Source: Bathynomus jamesi | Taxonomy: Eukaryota > Arthropoda > Malacostraca > Isopoda > Cirolanidae | Assembly: GCA_023014485.1 (NCBI GenBank) | Contig: JAJOZX010009070.1 | Coordinates: 62,001 to 126,000, forward strand | Direction of reading: 5' to 3' | Length of the DNA stretch: 64,000 bases | Shown: positions 55,800 through 64,000 of the stretch, one piece after another | Layout of the letters: every line of letters begins with the position of its first letter | How positions within the stretch are numbered: position 1 is the stretch's first letter | Made by a program: the position numbers and the translations under genes | Notes under the pieces: generated by a model | Told to the model about the DNA's origin: nothing | What the model saw: only the letters and a program-made list of their open reading frames with translations | Databases searched by the model: none

Positions 55800-55995
55800 A
55801 GGTATCTTGAGTAGCCTAGTGGTTAAGACACTGGGCTGCTGGTCGGGAGGTCGTGAGATCGAGTCCGGGCAAGGACTTTGTAATTTCTGACCACTCTTGG
55901 TGGGGCGTAGTTCGTATTCCACATTAATCTGAAGGTGAAGTGACAAGCTACTCCTTCGTTAAAATAGCCTTCCGCCCGAACAAATCTGGCAGAAG
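55800..55995 (+). mobile_element. tRNA-derived SINE 2 in intron
   Basis: TAGCCTAGTGGTTAAGACAC (box A) and GAGATCGAGTCCGGG (box B) at normal spacing, then a 110-bp non-tRNA body. A different family from the SINE just upstream. Antisense to the Star-like gene. Confidence 0.55.
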
Positions 55996-55999
55996 CAAA

Positions 56000-56570
56000 A
56001 CCAAGGTAAACCAAAGTGTATATATATATATATTATACGTTTAGGAGATATCATAGAAGTCCTTAGTCGGTATACTATAACAGAAAACAATTTCAGACAG
56101 TAAACATAATTAAGGAATACGGAATCAGGAGACAATTAAAGATAGATAGACGAACAATAGTATAAAATTACATACGAGTATATAAAATATAGTTTCAGGC
56201 ACATCTAACAGTTATATAATGAGATAAAGAAGCGCAAGCGTGAAGGGAAATAGATAATGGGAAGATAAAGTTTGGACAATAGACAATAGGCAGAATTAAA
56301 ACAGTCGAAAGAAAATAAAAATCAAACAGTCAAAAGCAAATTTGAGTGAGAACAACACCGGTATTGCGTCTAGAATTAATAATAAAAAGAAAAAAAACTA
56401 TTAATATTAATAATAATAATAATGGTAGTAATAACAGTAAGGATTATAATAATGTTTATGAGAGTAGCGGTAATGATACTCAAGGATACTCGCAGGAATG
56501 AGGACGGAGGGACTAAACTGGATTTTAAAGAGGTATACTGGAGGAAATATTAAAGTCGTGACTGAAAAAC
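56000..56570. other. intron stretch, no feature seen
   Basis: A-rich on the + strand with a short AAT repeat near 56400-56425. Nothing else supported. Confidence 0.5.
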
Positions 56571-56574
56571 AAGG

Positions 56575-56975
56575 AAAACGTAAAGCATTAAAAGTTTTTC
56601 CCAAATTTTATTTTGGATTTAGTTTTATGGAGATTATTTTACCGGTAAGACGTGGTCTTCTTTAAATTCTATTAAGTTTGAGTTTACAAATACAATTTAT
56701 TCCGTGTTGACTGTTCAGTTTACAGTTATATATAAAAAATATTATTCCAAACAAAATACAGGCCCGTATACGGACGGTTTGCGATTACGGATACTCGTGG
56801 TTTTTGGTCCAGTTTGTGTAGAACAAGCCTAAGGTAGTACGAGTGTGACTGAGTGATACGGGTAAATCTGTGCTGCCTTAAGGAGGAAACACAAACTTGC
56901 GGTGCATCTTACTTCTGAAGAATCATGCACCAGGATTGATAATAACTGGGGGTGTCTGGAACACAAACTAACGTA
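56575..56975 (+). repeat. dispersed repeat of unknown type, copy 2
   Basis: Second copy of the sequence at 9985-10425, including TTTTTGGTCCAGTTTGTGTA, GGTAGTACGAGTGTGACT and GAAGAATCATGCACCAGG. Also preceded by AAT-rich sequence, so that may be part of the element. Confidence 0.6.
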
Positions 56976-57094
56976 TGGGCGTATGGTCGGAATGGTGCTC
57001 TGTGTAGAGATGTTTAACTCATCATAATTCTACTTAAACTATGAATGCATCGATGAGTATATATACACGAGTATATATATATATATATATATAT

Positions 57095-57582
57095 ACAGGG
57101 TGTCCCTTAAGTCCGGTCTCATAGGAAAATTTATTCTAAATTAAATTTACAAAAGTAATACATCAGAACTAAAACAAATGTTCAAGTTGATGTTTTGGTT
57201 TGGGACCTTTTTTTTGTTGCAGGTAGAAAGAATAACATACAATGCCTAATCTAAAAGTAAGTTACATTCTTGAGGAAAAGACGAAAGGTACATCGTTTTC
57301 ACTAAAGCACGGTGTATATACACTCGTGTGTATATATATATATATATATATACAGGGTGTCCCTTAAGTCCGGTCTCATAGGAAAATTTATTCTAAATTA
57401 AATTTACAAAAGTAATACATCAGAACTAAAACAAATGTTCAAGTTGATGTTTTGGTTTGGGACCTTTTTTTTGTTGCAGGTAGAAAGAATAACATACAAT
57501 GCCTAATCTAAAAGTAAGTTACATTCTTGAGGAAAAGACGAAAGGTACATCGTTTTCACTAAAGCACGGTGTATATACACTC

Positions 57583-57607
<25 letters not shown>
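57095..57607 (+). repeat. 257-bp tandem duplication of a mariner 5' end
   Basis: ACAGGGTGTCCCTTAAGTCC at 57095 and 57352, each followed by the same sequence through ATGCCTAATCTAAAAGTAAG and a TA array. The element end equals the arms of the palindrome at 15152-15402. The reading MPNLKVSYILEEKTKG after it (ATG at 57241 and 57499) looks like the start of the transposase N-terminus, cut by the TA array. Confidence 0.8.
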
Positions 57608-57617
<10 letters not shown>

Positions 57618-57623
<6 letters not shown>

Positions 57624-57825
57624 CACACACCCGTGCTTTTGTGAAAATGATGTATATGTATTTATCGATGAACAATTTGGAATAAACCAAACCTATAAAT
57701 ATACTTTTAATATGTAAAACTTCATCGTCAAGATAAATGGAGTCACAAATCCTGAAAGCTCTCAAAAAGAAGCCGGAAATAACGCCTTTCTTAGTACAAA
57801 GAGAATGATTGGAAAAAACATGAAT
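57618..57825 (-). pseudogene. Penelope-like element 2, minus fragment
   Basis: Reversed, it matches 57930-58110 of the plus copy (FRICDSIYLDDEVLHIKSIF and LVYSKLFIDK). It faces the plus copy head to head, the same arrangement as PLE 1. Confidence 0.7.
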
Positions 57826-58647
57826 GTAGCTTTCTCGTTTTTGGATGTTCTTATTTTAAGAGATCCCAACCAAAGACCTTCTTCAAAGTATTTGAAAAGC
57901 CTACGCATTCAGACAGCTACAATGCTACATTCATGCTTTTTCCAATCATTCTCTTTGTACTAAGAAAGGCGTTATTTCCGGGCTCTTTTTGAGAGCTTTC
58001 AGGATTTGTGACCCCATTTATCTTGACGATGAAGTTTTACACATTAAAAGTATATTTGTATGTTTGGGTTATTCCAAATTGTTCATCGATAAAGCTTATT
58101 TCGCCGCTAGGAGATCTTTCTTTTCTCCCAAAACTGGGAACCGGGATAAAGACGTTTCATTCCTGAAAGTGCCCTTTGAGGTTAACAAAGGGCTTTCCTC
58201 AATCTTGCCAAAGCAGATTAAGTTAGTCTCCGATGTGCCAAATAAATTGTCTTCGTTCATTCGTCATCCTATTACTAAAGCCTCCAACAATTCTGGCGTA
58301 GTTTATGAAATCCCGTGTGGAGGCTGCCCTCAAAAATACATCGGGGAGACAATTGATTTTCAGAGGATTAATTCCCACAAACGTGACCTGAGATCGGATA
58401 ATACTTATAGTAGCCTAGTTTAGCATAGGGAACAGCATAATCATGTTTTTAACTTCCAGGATTCTCAACCTATCATAAAGGTCAGGGACCATGAACAGAG
58501 AAAAATATACGAGGCATTTTATATTTTGGCAGAAAACACCATTTCCAATATTAAGTTGTCCTACAGTATGGATAGTTTTATTTTTAACATTTTAAAGTAT
58601 TTTAGGGCAATTTCGGGTCGTGACCGGCTGCCAGATGTACAGGATTG
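57826..58647 (+). pseudogene. Penelope-like element 2, C-terminal part with GIY-YIG
   Basis: Begins with FSFLDVLILRDP, the region after the RT domain, then a frame change. The main frame 57989-58423 gives FRICDPIYLDDEVLHIKSIF and VSDVPNKLSSFIRHP, then the endonuclease NSGVVYEIPCGGC and KYIGETIDFQRINSHKRDL (GIY-YIG fold as VVYE...YIG with the usual HKRDLR). It extends in another frame to DRLPDVQD and a stop near 58647. The RT domain is missing. Distinct family from PLE 1. Confidence 0.75.
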
Positions 58648-58951
58648 ATTTTTACTTATATATTTCTTATCTCGAAGGTTTGAAATCTGGGCAATAGTTT
58701 CCCTTTGCCAACTGCCAGACGTACGACAGCTACCATTTCTCTGTCCGTGTTTATGCCTTCACACAGTCATTTTAACCTTAGCTCTTCCGTAGGACGGAAG
58801 TTTTATAACTTTTTTAGATATTTTAATTAGTTTATGGCTTTGGAAAGGGCTTGGTTGTGACCAGCCGAAATTAACTAGCCATTTTAAACACTGTTTTATA
58901 ATTAATTTTATATTTTTTTCCTTGCGGGTTGGTGTAATTTTATATATATAT

Positions 58952-60580
58952 CGGGTGGCCCAAAAAAAACACCTTGAGATTTGAACATCAATAACTTCGA
59001 AAATATGCAATTCACAAAATTTACATAACTTTTACCTCAATCTATTGATAAGCCATCATAAAAATTTCAGACCTCTACATAAAATACTTTTCTCACAGCT
59101 GAGGGAACAATGAGGTATGGTGCAAAAACGAATATCATAAACTGAAAAAAACTTATTATTCACATCTTATCAACAAATATGATCAATATGTCCGCTGTCC
59201 TGCTTGCAAACTAATCTTAACTTTTTCTTCCACGACATGATACATTTTCTGATTTCTGTTAATGTTATTTTGCCCCAACATTCGAGTATTTTTTTCTTTA
59301 ATTGTATTTCTGCAAACTTTTCTGTTTGGCCTTCATAAATCTTCTCTGCTAGAGTGTTCCATATGCATTAATCCATGGGATTGCAATCAAGTGATTGCGG
59401 GGGCCAGTCGTTTTTTTTGCAATGAAGTTGACTACATTCTGTTGTAGATAATCCTGTGTGAACTTGCTAGTATGAGCTGTAACACAATCTTGTTGGGGTA
59501 TGAAATCGTTTTCATAACACAGACGCTGACAGTCAGGCAAAAGATTCTCCTCTAAGAGATTTACATAGGTTTCTGAATTAATTTTTTTATTTTCTGAAAT
59601 GAAATGAATTTTCGTCTTTCCATTCCACGGTACACCTGCTAATACCATGATTTTTTTGGAAAACCGACTTGTCTGGTGGTAAAGTCTCGATGGAGGAATG
59701 TCTTTCTTACGCCGACCATAAACAACATCGTTCCGGGAGTTTCGAGCAATCTCGATGGTGAAATCTTTTTCATCTGTAAAAACTATTTTTTTAACATCAT
59801 TGGACGAAAACCTATCAAGCAATTTTCTACAACGAATTTTTCTTTAGCTCTTACATTGCTGTCACGTCTTGAAACACGGATCCTTTTAAATGCTTTAAGT
59901 CCTACCGTTTTCTTCATTCTTTGTATGGAACTTCGACTGATACCTAAATATCTTGCAATTTTCCTCTGAGAGCAGTGTGACCCAGGTCGATCCTCTTGAA
60001 ATAGGCTCATCATTTCGATCATTGCTATATTGTCTTGATGGTAAACTGTTTTAGGCCGACCACTTCCACGCTTCCGTGCCGTCGAACCGGTTGCTTTAAA
60101 TTTTTTAATTATTCTATTCACAGACGTAACATTGCAAGTTATTCCTGGAAATTCCCTCAAAATTCTTGCCCCAATCCATCTTTTTTCTATGAAACACTTT
60201 TCAATCACCGCTTTTTCACCGTTAGTTAGAACCATAATTTGAAGGATAAGTTCAAAAACAATTTAAGATGGGCGTAGCCTATATCATCTGACGTTTTTCA
60301 GAGACTAACAGATTATCCATAGGCTAAGGAAACTACTACAAGTCTTAGAATAGTTGCCAGTTACAGCTATACACATTTAGGATTTATGATATTCGTTTTT
60401 TTTCACCATACCTCATTGTTCCCTCAGCTGTGGAAAAAGTATTTTATGTAGAGATCTGAAATTTTTATGAAGGCTTATCAATAGATTGAGGTAAAAGTTA
60501 TTTAACTTTTGGAAGTGTGAACTGCATATTTTTGAAGTTAGTGATGTTCAAATCTCAAAGCGTTTTTTTGGGGCTACTCA
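58952..60580 (-). mobile_element. mariner-like element with long TIRs, in intron of Star-like gene
   Basis: Inverted repeats of about 200 bp begin CGGGTGGCCCAAAAAAAACA and mirror near 60580. They continue through ATTTGAACATCA, TTTACCTCAATCTATTGATA and CTGAGGGAACAATGAGG. The flank is TA-rich. The 1.6-kb element holds one transposase gene with two frameshifts and no large deletion. It is in the same orientation as the host gene. Confidence 0.85.
59349..60235 (-). pseudogene. mariner-like transposase, two frameshifts
   Basis: ATG at 60235. N-terminal paired-type helix-turn-helix domain: LTNGEKAVIEKCFIE, RGSGRPKTVYHQDN and SQRKIARYLGISRSSIQRM. A frameshift near 59800 moves to the catalytic frame: KIVFTDEKDFTIE (first Asp), NDFIPQQDCVTAHTSKF (second Asp). 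A loss in the A-run at about 59415 then breaks the last motif, which in the next frame reads NDWPPQSLDCNP (third Asp, about 33-34 residues after the second). All three acidic residues are present, so only two small indels inactivate it. Spacing suggests a DD34D-type mariner. Confidence 0.8.
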
Positions 60581-60660
60581 ATATATGGAATGAATTTCAC
60601 AATTAAGCACGTAATATATATATATATATATATATTTGTTAAAATGTATTTCTGAAGTAC

Positions 60661-61130
60661 CTTTTGAATGCGCGATGCTCCTCTTCCACCCCATTTTGAA
60701 CGTTTCTTCTTCATGAAGGTTGAAAGAATAACTTTATGTGGGGATGATTCAGTGGCAAGACAGACGGGAGAACTCCACGCCTTCCTGTTTTTCTTTCTTA
60801 AGTCTCGGTAATTTTTAAGTTCAACTTCAACGAGCAGTCCAGTCCAATTTAGTCTTTTCTCAAGTTGCAAAGTGTTTGAAAGGTATTCACCATCCATAGC
60901 CCCTGCTTCGACAAAGAAACCCGGTTTTTTAGTTCTGAACAGGTCCATCAGAATGCTGTTGATAAAGGTCCAGGAAGGCAAATACTTTTTATAATTTGTA
61001 TAAATCAAGTTCACTGGAGGATCCTCTTGTAGGTTGTATGGTTCTGTCGAAGGTGAGTGAAGACAATGTTCACGAAGCAATTTGAACATCTCTCTTCTTT
61101 CCCCCAACTGGTTGCCTTCATAACCCAGTT
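60661..61130 (-). CDS. Star-like FkbM methyltransferase, middle exon
   Basis: Entered after TATTAATTTGCAG in phase 1 and left at AAAAG|GTACTT in phase 0. It encodes LGYEGNQLGERREMFKLLRE, the PSWTFINSILMDLF helix, then GFFVEAGAMDGEYLSNTLQL, the SAM-binding signature of FkbM methyltransferases in Star-like form, and NWTGLLVEVELKNYRDLRKK with RKAWSSPVCLA. Known Star proteins are membrane-linked regulators of EGF-ligand traffic in Drosophila, and arthropods often have expanded Star-like families. Methyltransferase activity of this one is not shown. The open frame past the donor into the AT repeat is intron. Confidence 0.85.
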
Positions 61131-61188
61131 CTGCAAATTAATAGTACCGAGTGATATTCCCTGCTTAGAATTTCTATGACTATATATA

Positions 61189-61924
61189 CAGGGTGGGCGG
61201 AAAGTAGCTCCCTATTTTGGATTGGTAAAAAAATACGTATATTATCCATTTATTTCAGAAGAAATAATATGAAAAGGTAGGCATACATGGTAGGTTTTCT
61301 CTAAAATTCAATGTGGGCTCCAACTCTTTCCACCAGCTTCTGGAGCCGCCCAGGAATGGCGTCCACTGACTTTAGCAGGAACTCCGGCGGGATGGAGGAC
61401 ATGACTTCCCGAATTCGGTCCTCCAGTTCTTCCAATGTCCTCGGTTTGGTGCGGTAGACTTCTTCCTTTACCCACCCCAAAGATATTTATGCAAGATGGC
61501 GCCCCTCCGCACTTCGCTCTTGTTGTCCGTGAGTGGCTGGATGCCCACTTCCCTGGGCGTTGGATGGGTCGTCGTGGTCCACATCAATGGCCAGCCAGGA
61601 GCCCCGACTTGACACCGTGCGACTTCTTTCTTTGGGGGTGGGTAAAGGAAGAAGTCTACCGCACCAAACCGAGGACATTGGAAGAACTGGAGGACCGAAT
61701 TCGGGAAGTCATGTCCTCCATCCCGCCGGAGTTCCTGCTAAAGTCAGTGGACGCCATTCCTGGGCGGCTCCAGAAGCTGGTGGAAAGAGTTGGAGCCCTC
61801 ATTGAATTTTAGAGAAAACCTACCATGTATGCCTACCTTTTCATATTATTTCTTCTGAAATAAATGGATAATATACGTATTTTTTTACCAATCCAAAATA
61901 GGGAGCTACTTTCCGCCCACCCTG
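61189..61924. mobile_element. mariner-derived foldback with 3' transposase ends on both sides
   Basis: Inverted arms of about 293 bp (61189-61481, 61632-61924) start CAGGGTGGGCGGAAAGTAGC, flanked by TA. The unique centre plus right arm encode, on the + strand, MQDGAPPHFALVVREWLDAH (second catalytic Asp), WPARSPDLTPCDFFLWGWVK (third Asp, 36 residues later) and the C-terminus LQKLVERVGALIEF, stop at 61812. The left arm is an inverted duplicate of that 3' coding end. Arms are nearly identical, so the event is young. It lies in the intron between the first two visible Star-like exons. Confidence 0.85.
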
Positions 61925-61946
61925 TATATTAAAGGGATATTCTAGG

Positions 61947-62007
61947 CAAGTGGTTCCCAACCTTTTTTTGCTGCGACCCTAAATTGGCCACCAACACGAC
62001 CTCCCGA

Positions 62008-62042
<35 letters not shown>

Positions 62043-62149
62043 TAATATAAACTGAATTAAGAAATAGTGAATATAGTGACCCTTCGCGACCGTACTTGAG
62101 GACCCCCACGACTCTGATTTCGGTCGCGACCCGAGGTTGGGAACCACTG
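61947..62149. mobile_element. hAT-type MITE
   Basis: CAAGTGGTTCCCAACC on the left and GGTTGGGAACCACTG on the right, with CGCGACC/GGTCGCG inner repeats. CAGTGGTTCCCAACC is a widespread hAT terminus. No 8-bp duplication is clear. The next stretch, 62150-62560, is AT-rich with nothing recognised. Confidence 0.7.
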
Positions 62150-62564
62150 TAATAATAAATAAATATAGGCTTTACGTTTTGTACGCCGTTTTGAATATTT
62201 TGGTGGTGAAATTGAAATTAATATCTGTTAAAACGTTACTGAACCAAACTTGGCACTAAATTTAATTTCTATCTTAAAATCTAATATTAATTAAAATTAA
62301 AATAGCTTCATTAAAAGCAAATCTGGCAAATAAAAATTTCTCTGAGTACGAAAAGAAACGGTTTCATTTCATAACTTTACTGAGTTAAATTACTTACAGA
62401 GTAAAAATATGCTTTATTTTAATCTTTTTCAACCAAGCTATTTATCATTAGAATAGTTTAAATTTTAATTAAGGAATATAAATTTTATAAATGACATTTT
62501 GGAAAAAAATATTGTTTGAAGCAAAACTATTTTGCAAATAATGATTTTGGAGGGTGTATGACCT

Positions 62565-62760
62565 TCTTCGTAATAGCAAATGCCATGTGACGATGCAAAC
62601 CTACAGCTTAACGCGAGGTCCGACCAAGGTACGTTTATATCACCTTCACGTAGCGACCGATCATACATACAACTACCGAACAGAACCAACGTCTCTGAAC
62701 TTCGCTGATTTTACTGTAATAAGGTGTTGCGACGTGGTCACGATGTACCCTTACAAAGTT
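62565..62760 (-). mobile_element. 5S rRNA-derived SINE, copy 4
   Basis: Reversed, it reads GTACATCGTGACCACGTCGC, AACACC, TCAGCGAAGTTCAGAGACGT and CGGTAGTTGTATG, a diverged 5S-like body. The tail has the family word TTAAGCTGTAGGT. Confidence 0.6.
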
Positions 62761-62766
62761 AATGGG

Positions 62767-62964
62767 ATCACCTGAAGATCAGGGCCCCCAGCATTCTTTA
62801 GTTAGCTTTATAAGGCTAAGTAACGAAATTATTACGACCTAACCTAACCAATCGTCAAGGGCGTACAGTTGACCTAACGATTGGTTAGGTTAGGTCGTGA
62901 TTTTTCGTTAGTTAGCCTTATAAGGCTAACTAAAGAAGGCTGGGGGCCCTGATCTTCAGGTGAT
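62767..62964. mobile_element. foldback MITE, core family copy 2
   Basis: A palindrome of about 95-bp arms. The outermost ATCACCTGAAGATCAGGG is specific to this copy. Then CCCCAGC, TTCTTTAGTTAGCTTTATAA, the ACGAAATTATTACGACCTAA core and GGGCGTACAG. It lies 46 bases downstream of the 63011 donor, within the Star-like intron. Confidence 0.85.
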
Positions 62965-63010
62965 GCAGTTAATGTACCAACGATAATTATAAATGAAAGA
63001 AAAGGCTCAC

Positions 63011-63116
63011 CAATAATTCTGTTCATCATCTCTTCTGGAAGTGATCCTTGCATTCCTCTTTCGTGAGAAAGTTTGGGTCTTCTTGGCACTGGGGACCATT
63101 GGTATGGCTGTTCATA
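63011..63116 (-). CDS. Star-like FkbM methyltransferase, first exon in the window
   Basis: A 106-base exon between TCTTTTGATCGTAG and ATTATTG|GTGAGC. It reads YEQPYQWSPVPRRPKLSHE, then RGMQGSLPEEMMNRII. The last base plus AA of the next exon gives Glu, so the frame reads on as RIIELGYEGNQ. Phase 0 in, phase 1 out. Upstream exons, including any signal anchor, must lie beyond 64000. It is short and supported by splice sites and frame only, so less sure than the other two. Confidence 0.6.
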
Positions 63117-63149
63117 CTACGATCAAAAGAGAAAACACATTTTACTTTT

Positions 63150-63925
63150 CTAATTTATTAAGCATACCGGACAAAAAATTAGTCACCCCTCTCAGAATGT
63201 ACCTAATAACGTGTGACGGCGCCTCTGGCCTTGATAACCGCACGAATCCGGCGAGTTTAGTATGCGGAGGTACGCCTGCTGGTTCAAATTCATCGTCACT
63301 GGAACGAGAGGGCCCATTTCGTGGTACGAAAAACATCCCCAGAACATCACGGAACCACCTCCAGCCTGAACAACACCTTCGACGCATTCAGGATTAAAGG
63401 CTTCATTGGACCTGCGATGTACTCGTCGCCTCCCATCATTGGAGAACAAACAAAAACGGGACTCATCGGACCAAATTACACGTTTCCAATCTGCCGCAGT
63501 CCAGTTTTTGTGCCTCTGAGCCCATTTATAACGTGCCAATTTGTGACTTGCTGTTAACAGCGGCCTCTTCCGTGGTACCCTGCTCCAGATGTCCATCGCA
63601 TGCAGTTCTCGTCGCAATGTCCGTTCGGAAATTGGTCGCTGGAGAACCTCATTGGTTTCTTGGAGCAATTGTTCTCTGGTTTGAAAACGATTTGCAGTTA
63701 CTAGACGAGAAACATGGCGGCGGTCCCTATTGTCGAGAATTGTTTTCCGGCCATAGTTACGCCGTCGATTTTCAGTTGATTGCGAACTACACCACTCTTT
63801 GTAAACTCGCTGGACAGTACGCGTTGACACACCAACAAATTGGGCTACTTCAGACATTTTGTCCGTGGGCTCTGCCAAACACGATGGCTCCTTTTTGCCA
63901 CTGAGTAACGTCTGCCTCACAACCC
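63150..63925 (-). pseudogene. Tc1-like transposase, catalytic core deleted
   Basis: Minus-strand frame from 63920: KMSEVAQFVGVSTRTVQRVY (helix-turn-helix), RRNYGRKTILDNRDRRHVSR, the second DNA-binding region with SERTLRRELHAMDIWSR, and WKRVIWSDESRFCLF (first Asp). After QQAYLRILN it jumps to the C-terminus, read in another frame as RRIRAVIKARGAVTRY (63250-63205). The segment with the second Asp and Glu is deleted. Near 63165 ACCGGACAAAAAATTAGTCA may be its terminus. Both DNA-binding parts are open, catalysis is impossible. The first 5' exon(s) of the Star-like gene lie further out. Confidence 0.8.
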
Positions 63926-64000
63926 ATTTTGCAGACTATATCCAACACACACTTTGTTCTTCACCACCTCACGAAACAGATCTGATCCTGTGTGCTACGT

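Noticed and set aside
55657..55875. functional tRNA genes
   Set aside because: Box A and box B are visible but acceptor pairing and anticodon arm are not, and non-tRNA bodies follow; SINEs fit better.
60574..60660. extension of the Star-like exon past 60661
   Set aside because: The extra codons translate a TA array; a GT donor at 60660 and the matching phase-0 acceptor at 55435 explain the end.
62874..63010. extension of the Star-like exon downstream of the 63011 donor
   Set aside because: It runs into the foldback MITE, whereas GTGAGC at 63010 is a good donor in matching phase with 61130.
1..64000. bacterial, phage or viral insertion
   Set aside because: No operon-like gene packing, ribosome binding sites, viral structural or replication genes were seen; all coding signals are host genes or retro/DNA transposons.

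Overview
The window looks like eukaryotic nuclear DNA from an arthropod, most likely a crustacean. The evidence is intron-containing genes with canonical splice sites, a Star-like FkbM methyltransferase gene, short (CCTAA)n runs matching the arthropod telomere unit, very dense AT and other microsatellites, and a repeat load dominated by Tc1/mariner, hAT-like, Penelope-like (PLE) and non-LTR elements. No operons, Shine-Dalgarno sites, CRISPR arrays or functional RNA genes are seen. The species assignment is inference.

Only two host genes can be supported. One on the + strand (exons 11523-11763, 16798-16831, 17217-17883; phases agree, 313 codons plus stop) encodes a small secreted Gly/Ala- then Thr/Pro/His-rich protein of unknown function. 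The other, on the - strand (exons 63011-63116, 61130-60661, 55435-54896; 371 codons plus stop, 5' end outside the window), encodes a Star-like protein with an FkbM methyltransferase domain. Their introns are full of mobile elements.

Layout: 1-3600 decayed mariner, a PLE terminal block and a hAT end. 3600-8100 LINE fragments carrying three hAT-type insertions with 8-bp target duplications. 8100-11500 microsatellites, 5S-derived SINEs and a hAT MITE. 11500-18200 secreted-protein gene with a 31-bp minisatellite, SINEs and small mariners in its first intron. 18400-23600 foldback elements and a mariner relic. 23822-27808 hAT-like element 2. 29450-35523 one LINE with three nested insertions and an internal permuted inversion. 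36119-40629 hAT-like element 1. 40700-48000 a foldback, then two head-to-head PLE copies, one split by hAT-like element 3. 48600-51800 two more LINEs and a mariner. 53500-63116 Star-like gene with PLE, mariner, foldback, SINE and MITE insertions. 63150-63925 an internally deleted Tc1.

The most interesting signals are four. First, three different long-TIR DNA elements encode variants of one transposase plan (D, D, CxxH, RW/RF, ER) that resembles hAT but is divergent. Second, a roughly 125-bp insertion family with a hammerhead-like 5' hairpin is seen twice with exact 12-13 bp target duplications. Third, a foldback family shares a core while each copy has its own outer palindrome arms. Fourth, mariner-derived foldbacks carry the 3' end of the transposase at both termini. 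Classification relied on motif recognition only; no database search was possible.
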